Shown here: positions 26,146 through 33,338 of the stretch, one piece after another
How the letters are laid out: every line of letters starts with the position of its first letter
How positions within the stretch are numbered: position 1 is the stretch's first letter
NCBI RefSeq assembly: GCF_030345095.1
Contig: NZ_CP128360.1
Location: 3,782,001-3,846,000, forward strand
DNA: 64,000 bases
Reading direction: 5' to 3'
From: Solwaraspora sp. WMMA2056
GTDB lineage: Bacteria; Actinomycetota; Actinomycetes; Mycobacteriales; Micromonosporaceae
Notes under the pieces: generated by a model
Told to the model about the DNA's origin: nothing
Database searches by the model: none
What the model saw: the letters and a program-made list of their open reading frames with translations, nothing else
Made by a program: the position numbers and the translations under genes

Positions 26146-27066
26146 ATGACGATCAACGAACACATCACCCACTTCTCCGGCCTACCGGTCGTCGACTTCG
26201 ACCCACAGACGGCGGCGGAGCACACCGGCACCCCGGTCGCCTGGCGGCTCAGTGCGTCGGAGGAGGACGAGGTCGAATTCGCGCAACTCTTCACCACCTG
26301 GCTGGACACCGTCGACCCGGCGAGCGTCGACGCGCTGGTCGTCGGCGACTGGGGCGAACCGTGGGACGTCGCGTTTCCGTTGGAGCTGCTGGTCGACGCC
26401 GCGCCCCGGCTGACCGGCCTGCGGGCCGTCTTCCTCGGTGAGATGACCTTCGACGAGTGCGAGATCTCCTGGATCCTGCAGCCCGACGTCACCCCGCTGC
26501 TGGCCGCCTACCCGGCGCTGGAAGTGCTGCGGGTACGCGGCGCCATGTCGCTGGAGTTGCAGGCCGTCCAGCACACCGGGTTGCGGGAGTTCGCCATCGA
26601 GTCCGGCGGGACACCAGCCGCCCTCACCCGCGCCGTCGCCGCCAGCGACCTGCCGAACTGCGCCCATCTGGAACTGTGGCTGGGCACCCCCGACTACGAG
26701 GGTGACACCTCAGTGGACGACCTTGCGCCGATCCTCGACGGCACCCGGCTGCCCACGCTGCGTACCCTCGGGTTGCGCAACGCCGAGATCGCCGACGCGG
26801 TCGCGGCGGCCCTGGCCAGCGCGGCGGTCGTGCCCAGACTGGACACTGTCGACCTGTCGTTGGGCACCCTCGGCGACGATGGTGCCACCGCGCTGCTCGC
26901 CGGCCAGCCGCTGACCCATCTGCGCCGGCTCGACCTGCACCGGCACTACCTGTCCGACGAGATGATGGCCCGGCTGCCGGCCGCGTTGCCCGGCGTCGAC
27001 GTCGACGTCACCGATCAGCAGACCGAGGACAGGCACCGGGGCCGGTACGTATCCGTCGGCGAATGA
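26146..27066 (+). CDS. STM4015 family leucine-rich-repeat protein
   Basis: Soluble protein of 306 residues, the first gene of a five-gene cluster. The N-terminal part (HITHFSGLPVVDFDP, VAWRLSASEEDEVEFAQLF) is typical of the STM4015 family, and leucine-rich repeats follow, such as LPTLRTLGLRNAEIADAVAAAL and VPRLDTVDLSLGTLGDDGATAL and LTHLRRLDLHRHYLSDEMMARL. It ends in a polar tail DRHRGRYVSVGE. Function is unknown; LRR proteins usually bind other proteins, so it may be a scaffold or substrate adaptor. I chose the ATG at 26146 (GGAG 8 nt upstream); an in-frame GTG at 26104 is less likely. A TATCGT hexamer at 26100 may be its -10. Confidence 0.85.
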   Translation: MTINEHITHFSGLPVVDFDPQTAAEHTGTPVAWRLSASEEDEVEFAQLFTTWLDTVDPASVDALVVGDWGEPWDVAFPLELLVDAAPRLTGLRAVFLGEMTFDECEISWILQPDVTPLLAAYPALEVLRVRGAMSLELQAVQHTGLREFAIESGGTPAALTRAVAASDLPNCAHLELWLGTPDYEGDTSVDDLAPILDGTRLPTLRTLGLRNAEIADAVAAALASAAVVPRLDTVDLSLGTLGDDGATALLAGQPLTHLRRLDLHRHYLSDEMMARLPAALPGVDVDVTDQQTEDRHRGRYVSVGE

Positions 27067-27074
27067 CCGGTTGT

Positions 27075-27080
27075 TAACCT
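27075..27080 (+). promoter_or_regulatory. -10 element of STM4014 gene (leaderless type)
   Basis: TAACCT ends 6 nt before the ATG at 27087 and begins 8 nt after the STM4015 stop. It may allow the last four genes to be transcribed separately from the LRR gene. Confidence 0.45.
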
Positions 27081-27086
27081 CCCCGG

Positions 27087-28199
27087 ATGAGCCACACCGC
27101 GCCCATGGTGGTGGTCGGCAACCCGGACAGCCGGCGGGTCGGGGCGTTCCGGGCCGCCGCGCACGCCGCTGGCCTGCCCGTACGGGTGCTCCCCTGGCAC
27201 CAGCTGGCCGCCGGCGACGTCAGCCTGCCTGACGGGGCTCAGGTGCGGGTCGACTCGCCCGGTGAGGACGCCGAGGTCGACCGGCTGCTGCGCGGCGCGG
27301 ACCGGCCGCTGGCCCACGGGGAGATCAGTGGCGGTGCCGCCTGGTACGCCGGGCTGCGCGCCGCGCTCGCCCGGCTGACCGCCGCCGCGCAGCGGGCCGG
27401 CGCGACACTGCTCAACGATCCGACGGACATCGCCACGATGTTCGACAAACGGGCCTGCCAGCGGCGGCTGACCGCCGCCAGGGTGGCGCAGCCGGCCGCG
27501 CTGGACGCCGTGCCGGCCGACTGGGCGGCGCTGCGGGCGGCGCTGGCCGACGCCGGCTGGGCGCGGGCTTTCGTCAAACCGGTACACGGCTCGTCGGCCT
27601 CCGGCGTGCTGGCCCTGCACCTGGCCGGTGACCGGGCGCAGGCGGTCACCTCGGTCGAGGCGGCCGACGACGGACGGCTGTACAACTCGCTGCGGGTACG
27701 GACCTACCGCACCGAACGCGAAGTGGCATCCATCGTGGACCGCTTGGCGCCGGACGGGTTGCTGGTGCAGCGCTGGTTCCCCAAGGCCGGGCTGCACGGG
27801 CGGGTCTTCGACCTGCGGGTGCTGGTGATCGCCGGCGAACCGGGGCACGTGGTGGTGCGCAGCAGCGACGGGCCGCTGACCAACCTGCACCTGGGTAACC
27901 GGCGCGGCGACCCGGCGGCGGTCCGGGCGGTGCTCGGCCCGCAGCGCTGGTCGGCGGCGCTCGCCGAGTGCGTACGGGCGGCCCGCTGCTTCACCGGCAG
28001 CCCGCACGTCGGCGTCGACCTGATGATCGGCAGCGACTGGCGACGGTACGCCGTGGCGGAGGTGAACGCCTTCGGGGACCTGCTTCCCGGGGTGTACGAC
28101 ACCGCCGGGCGCGACAGCTACGCTGCCCAACTGCACGCGATGCGTACCGGCCGGGCCGCGCACTGGCGGGCCAGCGCCGGGCTGGGGAGGGCGGCATGA
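27087..28199 (+). CDS. STM4014 family ATP-grasp protein
   Basis: Protein of 370 residues with an ATP-grasp fold, expected to form an amide or thioester bond through an acyl-phosphate. Visible parts are the Lys of TMFDKRACQRRLTAARV, the P-loop-like FVKPVHGSSASGVLALHL, the Glu/Asp-rich ligand strand LLVQRWFPKAGLHGRVFDLRVLVIAG and the Mg-binding end VGVDLMIGSDWRRYAVAEVNAFGDLLPG. The order and the E-x-N of EVNAFGD match ATP-grasp ligases such as RimK-like enzymes. The substrate is unknown. It overlaps the hydrolase gene by 4 bp (ATGA). A -10 hexamer precedes its ATG by 6 nt. Confidence 0.88.
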   Translation: MSHTAPMVVVGNPDSRRVGAFRAAAHAAGLPVRVLPWHQLAAGDVSLPDGAQVRVDSPGEDAEVDRLLRGADRPLAHGEISGGAAWYAGLRAALARLTAAAQRAGATLLNDPTDIATMFDKRACQRRLTAARVAQPAALDAVPADWAALRAALADAGWARAFVKPVHGSSASGVLALHLAGDRAQAVTSVEAADDGRLYNSLRVRTYRTEREVASIVDRLAPDGLLVQRWFPKAGLHGRVFDLRVLVIAGEPGHVVVRSSDGPLTNLHLGNRRGDPAAVRAVLGPQRWSAALAECVRAARCFTGSPHVGVDLMIGSDWRRYAVAEVNAFGDLLPGVYDTAGRDSYAAQLHAMRTGRAAHWRASAGLGRAA

Positions 28200-29020
28200 A
28201 GGATCTGATCGGCAGCCATGACCTGCTGTTCGTCACGCTCGACACGTTGCGCTACGACGTGGCGGCCGAGTTGCTGGCCGCCGGGCGGACACCGCAGCTG
28301 GCCCGCGCGCTGCCCGACGGGCAGTGGCAGCGCCGGCACAGCCCGGCCAGCTTCACCTACGCCGCGCACCAGGCGTTCTTCGCCGGATTCCTGCCGACAC
28401 CGGCGCAGCCCGGCAGCCACCCCCGGCTGTACGCCGCCACCTTCCCGGGCGCGACCACCACCGACGAACAGACCTGGGTGTTCGACGCCCCGGACCTGGT
28501 GACCGCGCTGCGCAAGGAGGGCTACCACACGGTCTGCGTCGGCGGGGTCGGCTTCTTCAACCGGGCGTCGCCGCTCGGCGCGACGCTGCCCGGGTTGTTC
28601 GCCGAGGCGCACTGGGAGTCGAGCTTCGGGGTGACCGCGCCGGGCTGCTTCGAGGCGCAGCTGGACCGGATCGCCGAGATCGTGCCGGCGGTGCCGGCCG
28701 ATCAGCCGCTGTTCCTGTTCGTCAACGTGGCCGCGATGCACCAACCGAACCGGCACTACCTGCCGGGCACCGAACGCGACAACCGGGACAGCCACGCCGC
28801 CGCCCTGGAGTACGTCGACCGGCACATCGGCCGGCTGTTCGCACTGGCCAGCTCGCGGGGCCGGCCCTGCCTGACGATCATCTGCGCCGACCACGGCACC
28901 GCGTACGGTGAAGACGGTCACAGTGGACATCGGATCGGGCACGAGGTGGTGTGGACCGTCCCGTACGCCGACTTCGTGCTCGCCCCCGGCGCGTGGTCCG
29001 ACGCGGCCGACTCGCCGTGA
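28196..29020 (+). CDS. STM4013/SEN3800 family sulfatase-fold hydrolase
   Basis: Protein of 274 residues in the alkaline phosphatase/sulfatase superfamily. The N-terminal metal site is LLFVTLDTLRYDVA, the nucleophile region is probably SPASFTYAAHQAFFAGFLP, and the second metal site is IICADHGTAYGEDGHSGHRIGH, with DHG and the two His expected to coordinate metal. It lacks the C-x-P-S-R sulfatase motif that is converted to formylglycine, so it may be a phosphohydrolase or transferase rather than a true sulfatase. GGGGAGG lies just before the ATG. It is overlapped by 4 bp on both sides, which places it firmly within the operon. Confidence 0.88.
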   Translation: MKDLIGSHDLLFVTLDTLRYDVAAELLAAGRTPQLARALPDGQWQRRHSPASFTYAAHQAFFAGFLPTPAQPGSHPRLYAATFPGATTTDEQTWVFDAPDLVTALRKEGYHTVCVGGVGFFNRASPLGATLPGLFAEAHWESSFGVTAPGCFEAQLDRIAEIVPAVPADQPLFLFVNVAAMHQPNRHYLPGTERDNRDSHAAALEYVDRHIGRLFALASSRGRPCLTIICADHGTAYGEDGHSGHRIGHEVVWTVPYADFVLAPGAWSDAADSP

Positions 29021-30366
29021 CCGGGCACGGGATCCGTGCGGACGGTGCCGGCGGGCTCGACGGTTCGCCGTACCAGGACTACCTGTACGGCTACCCGCAC
29101 AAGACCGCGTACCGCCCGCTGCGCCCCCGCCCGGCGTTGCGTGACGTCTGGTCCCGGCAGCGACGCGACGCGCTCATGCTCTACCTGCACCTGCCGTTCT
29201 GCGAGATGCGCTGCGGCTTCTGCAACCTGTTCACCCGATCGAATCCGCCCGCCGACCAGGTCCGCGCCTACCTCGACCAGGTGCACCGCCAGGCGGCCCG
29301 GGTGGCCGCCGCGCTCGGCGACGACGCCCGGTTCACCCGGGTGGCCGTCGGCGGCGGCACCCCCACCTACCTGGACGCCGACGAGCTGTCGTCGATGTTC
29401 GACCTGATCGACCGGTTCCGCCCGGCCGGTACGCCGACCGCCGTGGAGACCTCACCGGCGACCGCCACCCCGGAAAGGCTGGCGGTGCTGCGTGGCCGGG
29501 GCACCACCCGGATCAGCATCGGCGTGCAGAGCTTCCTCGACGTCGAGGCGCGGGCCGCCGGTCGGCCGCAGCGGCGTACCGAGGTGGAGCGGGCCCTGGC
29601 CGCGATCCGCGACCAGCCGTTCGACGAACTCAACATCGACCTGATCTACGGCATCCCCGGCCAGACCCGGCACACCTGGGAGCAGTCCCTGGCGGCGGCA
29701 CTGCGCTGGACGCCGGAGGAGCTGTTCCTCTATCCGCTGTACGTCCGTCCGCTCACCGGCCTGTCCCGCCGCGCCCCGGCAGACCTGCCTGATCCACAGT
29801 GGGACGACCAGCGGCAGGCGCTGTACCGGCAGGGCGTCGACCGGCTACGGGCCGCCGGCTACCGGCAGCTGTCCATGCGGCATTTCCGCCGGGCCGACCT
29901 GCCGGTCGACGCCACCCCGGAGTACGCCTGCCAGTCCGACGGCATGGTCGGTCTCGGCTGCGGGGCCCGGTCCTACACCGCCGACCTGCACTACTCGTTC
30001 GACTACGCGGTAGGAGTCGGCCAGGTCCGGGCGATCATCGACGACTACCTGAGCCGCCCGGAGTCCGATTTCGACCACGCCGAGGTCGGGTACCGGCTCG
30101 ACACCGACGAGCAGCGGCGACGCTGGTTGATCACGTCGCTGCTGCGGGCCGACGGCTGTGACCAGGCAGCGTACGGCGACCGGTTCGGCAGCCGCGCCGT
30201 CGACGACTTCCCACAGTTGGCGGTGCTCGCCGACCGGGACTGGTTGATCGTGACGGCGGACCGGTTGGCGCTGACCGCCGCCGGCCTGGCCTACTCGGAC
30301 GCGGTCGGGCCGTGGCTGGTGTCGACGGCGGTCCGGTCCGCGATGACCGCCCGGCCGGCCCGATGA
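29017..30366 (+). CDS. STM4012 family radical SAM enzyme (HemW-like)
   Basis: Radical SAM protein of 449 residues. The cluster-binding motif C-x3-C-x2-C is in LHLPFCEMRCGFCNLFT, the SAM-binding GGE-type motif is VAVGGGTPTYLD, and the barrel contains SIGVQSF and LNIDLIYGIPGQT, all as in the HemW/HemN group. The N-terminus (DYLYGYPHKTAYRPLRPRP) and the C-terminal winged segment are specific to the STM4012 family. HemW-like proteins carry out radical chemistry or bind haem, but the reaction here is unknown. The GTG start overlaps the upstream stop by 4 bp, and the stop overlaps the next gene in the same way. Confidence 0.92.
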   Translation: MTGHGIRADGAGGLDGSPYQDYLYGYPHKTAYRPLRPRPALRDVWSRQRRDALMLYLHLPFCEMRCGFCNLFTRSNPPADQVRAYLDQVHRQAARVAAALGDDARFTRVAVGGGTPTYLDADELSSMFDLIDRFRPAGTPTAVETSPATATPERLAVLRGRGTTRISIGVQSFLDVEARAAGRPQRRTEVERALAAIRDQPFDELNIDLIYGIPGQTRHTWEQSLAAALRWTPEELFLYPLYVRPLTGLSRRAPADLPDPQWDDQRQALYRQGVDRLRAAGYRQLSMRHFRRADLPVDATPEYACQSDGMVGLGCGARSYTADLHYSFDYAVGVGQVRAIIDDYLSRPESDFDHAEVGYRLDTDEQRRRWLITSLLRADGCDQAAYGDRFGSRAVDDFPQLAVLADRDWLIVTADRLALTAAGLAYSDAVGPWLVSTAVRSAMTARPAR

Positions 30367-31322
30367 CCAGCCTGCCCGACCCGGTGATCAGGCCTGCCGA
30401 CCTGGTGCTCAGGCCCAGCGGTCCGGTGGCCGGGCCACGGGAGTTGAGCATTCTCTACCGGGGGCCGCTGGCCAGCTGCAACTACGACTGCCCGTACTGC
30501 CCGTTCGCCAAGCGCTGCGACGACCCGGCGGCGTTGCGGGCGGACCGGGCGGCGCTGGAGCGGTTCGTCGACTGGGTGGTGCGCAACCCGCACGGCGACC
30601 GGATCTCGGTGCTGTTCACTCCGTGGGGCGAGGCGCTGACCCGGTCCTGGTACCGGCGGGCGCTGCTGCGGCTGGCCGGGCTGCCGCAGGTGGGCCGGGT
30701 GGCGATCCAGACCAACCTGGCCGCCCGGCTGGACTTCTTGGCCGACGCCGACGTCGACGCCGACCAGCGCCGTCGGCTGGCGTTCTGGGCCACCTACCAT
30801 CCGGGTGAGGTGGACCAGGAGGTCTTCCTGCGCCGCTGCGGTGTGCTGCGTACCCTCGGGGTGCGCTTCTCGGTCGGGGTCGTCGGCCTGCCGGCGCACC
30901 TGGGCCCGGCGCGGGCGCTGCGGGCCGCGCTGCCAGAGGACGTCTACCTGTGGGTCAACGCCGCCGACGGGCACCGCTACGACGCGGCGCAGGAGCAGGC
31001 GTGGACCGGGATCGACCCGCTGTTCGGTTACAGCGTCCGGCCGCACGACTCGGCCGGCCGGTCGTGCCGCACCGGCGAGTCGGTGGTCTCGGTGGACGGC
31101 GACGGTACGGTGCGCCGCTGTCACTTCGTCGCCGCGCCGCTGGGCAACCTCTACGACGGCAGTTACCGGGCGGCGCTTGGTCCGCGTCCGTGCCCGTTGG
31201 CGACCTGCGACTGCCACATCGGCTACGTGCATCTGCGGACCCTCCCGCTGTACGACGTCTTCGCCGGTGGTGTCCTCGAACGCATCCCCGCCCCCACTGA
31301 CCTCCCGTCCACCCGCTCATGA
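30363..31322 (+). CDS. STM4011 family radical SAM enzyme
   Basis: Second radical SAM enzyme of the cluster, 319 residues. The 4Fe-4S motif is LASCNYDCPYCPFAKRC (C-x3-C-x2-C plus an extra Cys), and LFTPWGEAL corresponds to the SAM-binding strand. A C-terminal group of cysteines (SCRTGE, RRCHF, RPCPLATCDCHIGY) resembles a SPASM-like auxiliary cluster domain, as found in enzymes that modify peptides. The substrate is unknown. The start ATG overlaps the STM4012 stop by 4 bp. It is the last gene of the operon and is followed directly by a large palindrome. Confidence 0.92.
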   Translation: MTSLPDPVIRPADLVLRPSGPVAGPRELSILYRGPLASCNYDCPYCPFAKRCDDPAALRADRAALERFVDWVVRNPHGDRISVLFTPWGEALTRSWYRRALLRLAGLPQVGRVAIQTNLAARLDFLADADVDADQRRRLAFWATYHPGEVDQEVFLRRCGVLRTLGVRFSVGVVGLPAHLGPARALRAALPEDVYLWVNAADGHRYDAAQEQAWTGIDPLFGYSVRPHDSAGRSCRTGESVVSVDGDGTVRRCHFVAAPLGNLYDGSYRAALGPRPCPLATCDCHIGYVHLRTLPLYDVFAGGVLERIPAPTDLPSTRS

Positions 31323-31394
31323 TCACGACGATCTTGCAGTTATCGACATGGTATGCACGATTTGTCCGTCGATGAGTGCAAGATCGCGGCGATC
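31321..31394. repeat. Large imperfect palindrome, likely bidirectional terminator
   Basis: Left arm 31321-31348 and right arm 31363-31394 pair over most of their length, with a core CGATCTTGCA/TGCAAGATCG and ATCGAC/GTCGAT further in. It fills nearly all of the 84-bp gap between convergent genes. Similar GATCTTGCA palindromes are, to my memory, dispersed in Micromonospora genomes, so it may be a REP-like element. There is only one copy in this window. Confidence 0.6.
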
Positions 31395-31406
31395 TTGGGA
31401 GAGGTG

Positions 31407-32639
31407 TCAGGGGAGTGCGGCGAGCACTCTGGCGCTGCCGTCCTCGGCGGCGATCCGCTCGGCGAGCCGCCGGGCACGCTCGGCGTACTCCGGCTGGTCG
31501 AGCACGGTCCGCACGGCGGCAGCCAGCGCGCCGGCGGTCAGTCGCCGGCCGGGTAGCGGCGCGGCGCCGACGCCGAGCCGGGCCAGCCGCGCGGCCCAGA
31601 ACGGCTGGTCGGCGATGAGCGGTACGGTGACCGCCGGTACGCCGGCGCGCAGCCCGGCGGCGGTGGTGCCGGCACCGGCGTGGTGTACGACGGCGGCCAC
31701 CTGCGGCAGCAGCCAGTCGTGGGGCACCTCGCCGATGCCGAGCACGTCGTCGCCGTCGATGCGCAGGTCGCCCCAGCCGGCCTGGACGATCGCCCGGACG
31801 CCGGCCCGGCGCAGCGCCGCGCCGATGACGGTGCCGGCCTGCGGGTGCAGTGCCGCCATGCTGCCGAAGGTGACCAGCACCGGCGGGGGACCGTCGCGCA
31901 GGAACGCGGTCAGCTGCGGCGGGGCAGTCCAGTGCGGGTCGGTCGCCGGCCACCAGTAGCCGGCCATCTCCAGCCCGCGACGCCAGTCGGTGGGGCGGGG
32001 CAGCACACTGGGGCTGACGCCGACCAGCACCGGCCAATGTTCCGCTTCGGCCTGTGCCAGCAGCGCCGCGAGCGGCACCGGCGGCAGGCCGAGTCGGCGG
32101 CGCAACCGCCGGGAGGCGCCGTCGTAGACGCGGGCGCTGACCGCGCCGGCGGCCCGGCCGAGCGCCCGGTTGCCGGCCCGGCCGAAGGAGCGGTCGCCGA
32201 GCAGGACCGGTGGGAAGTCACCGGTGGCCGCCACCGGCTGCAGGAAGACCCCGACGCTGGGGATGCCGCGCCGCTGCGCCAGCGAGTATCCCAGCGGGGC
32301 GGTCGTGGTGGCCAGCAGCAGCACGTCGGCGTCGGTGCCGGCGTCGACCAGGCCGGCACCGAGGTCGTCGAGGTAGCGCCGACCCTGGCGGACGAACTCG
32401 GCGGTGCCGCGCAGCCCGCCGCCGAGCCGGTGCAGGCGTCGCCCGCCGGGGGTGAGCTGGGCGGCGTGCGGGTCGCCGGGCAGTTCCCGGAAGGTCAGAC
32501 CGGCGTCGGTGACCAGGCCGGTGAAGTTGCGGTGGGTGGTCACGGTGACCTGGTGGCCGGCGGCGTGCAGCGTCCGACCCAGACCGGTGTACGGGGCGAC
32601 GTCACCGCGGCTGCCGGCGGTGATGATCTCCACCCGCAT
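31407..32639 (-). CDS. Glycosyltransferase, GT1/MGT-like family
   Basis: Nucleotide-sugar-dependent glycosyltransferase of 410 residues with a GT-B fold (COG1819-like). The N-terminal acceptor domain begins MRVEIITAGSRGDVAPYTGLG, which is nearly universal in this group. The donor-binding end reads WLLPQVAAVVHHAGAGTTAAGLRAGVPAVTVP, then LIADQPFWAARLARLG. Relatives glycosylate antibiotics, sterols or glycolipids; the acceptor is not evident. I chose the ATG at 32639, where the family begins; the upstream extension overlaps the neighbouring gene. It lies 14 bp downstream of a monooxygenase-fold gene and was probably cotranscribed with it. Confidence 0.9.
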   Translation of the reverse strand: MRVEIITAGSRGDVAPYTGLGRTLHAAGHQVTVTTHRNFTGLVTDAGLTFRELPGDPHAAQLTPGGRRLHRLGGGLRGTAEFVRQGRRYLDDLGAGLVDAGTDADVLLLATTTAPLGYSLAQRRGIPSVGVFLQPVAATGDFPPVLLGDRSFGRAGNRALGRAAGAVSARVYDGASRRLRRRLGLPPVPLAALLAQAEAEHWPVLVGVSPSVLPRPTDWRRGLEMAGYWWPATDPHWTAPPQLTAFLRDGPPPVLVTFGSMAALHPQAGTVIGAALRRAGVRAIVQAGWGDLRIDGDDVLGIGEVPHDWLLPQVAAVVHHAGAGTTAAGLRAGVPAVTVPLIADQPFWAARLARLGVGAAPLPGRRLTAGALAAAVRTVLDQPEYAERARRLAERIAAEDGSARVLAALP

Positions 32640-32653
32640 CGGAGCCGCCGTGC

Positions 32654-32947
32654 TCAGGCGGGTACGTCGACGAAGTGTTCGACCACCGGCGCCGAGGCGA
32701 AGTAGGGGCCGATCAGGTCCCGCCAGCGGGGGAACCGGTCGCTGGCGCGGAAGTTCTCCTCGTGCGCGGCCACCGAGTCCCACTCGACGAGCAGGACGAA
32801 CCGGGTCGGGGTCTCGATGCCCCGGGTCATCCGGACCGAGCGGCAGCCGGCGGTGGTGGCCAGCAGTTCGTGTCCGGCGGCGTACGCCGTGGCGAAGGCG
32901 TCCTCCTGGCCGGGCTGGACGTCGATGAGCGCGATCTCTAGCACCAT
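32654..32947 (-). CDS. Antibiotic biosynthesis monooxygenase (ABM) domain protein
   Basis: Small protein of 97 residues with a dimeric alpha-beta barrel fold. It shows the family layout: MVLEIALIDVQPGQEDAFATAY, then LATTAGCRSVRMTRGIETPTRFVLLVEWDSVAAHEENF. The group includes quinone-forming oxygenases and haem-degrading proteins, but most members are uncharacterised. I prefer the ATG at 32947 to the GTG at 32965 because it begins at the first strand. The short gap to the glycosyltransferase suggests one transcript. Confidence 0.85.
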   Translation of the reverse strand: MVLEIALIDVQPGQEDAFATAYAAGHELLATTAGCRSVRMTRGIETPTRFVLLVEWDSVAAHEENFRASDRFPRWRDLIGPYFASAPVVEHFVDVPA

Positions 32948-33338
32948 GGCGTCAGCGTGGCACACCGCATCGCAGGTCCTCCGTGGTGGTCCGGTGCCGG
33001 TGACGGCCGCCGGGCCATCAAACAGCTAGCCTCCTAGGACGCGCTCAGACGACGTGCTTACGCTCACTCCGACCCCGGCCCGGTGTGTTCATTCGCCCCC
33101 CGGTAGGCAACAATGGCGCAAAAGGAGGGGAGTACTCCTTCGCGCTGGCGTCGTCAGCACGGTCGACCCGGTCCGCCGGTGCGACCCGGTGCCAGCGGTC
33201 GTCGCGTCCTCGGTCGATCAGGCCGGTACGCGGTGGCGGAAGAGACCTCCGTCAGTCACCGCTGCGTGCATCTCCACCGGTCCGGGCACCCATCGTCGGG
33301 CCGGCCATGGTGGTGCCGTGTGTCTGCCGGAGGTCCGA
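32948..33338. other. Intergenic region holding terC leader
   Basis: 391 bp between the divergent ABM and terC genes. The distal third holds a yybP-ykoY-like riboswitch (33121-33250). The rest contains short repeats but no clear -35/-10 pair. Confidence 0.7.
33121..33250 (+). promoter_or_regulatory. yybP-ykoY-like manganese riboswitch upstream of terC
   Basis: The two invariant loops of the Mn2+-sensing yybP-ykoY aptamer are present in the right order: GGGGAGTA (33127-33134) and GGAAGAGACC (33238-33247). P1 can form between GGAG(G) at 33124-33128 and (C)CTCC at 33246-33250, although it is short. The internal TCGTCAGCAC is also common in actinobacterial members. TerC genes are classical targets of this riboswitch. 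The element ends 88 nt before the terC start, leaving room for an expression platform. Confidence 0.75.
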
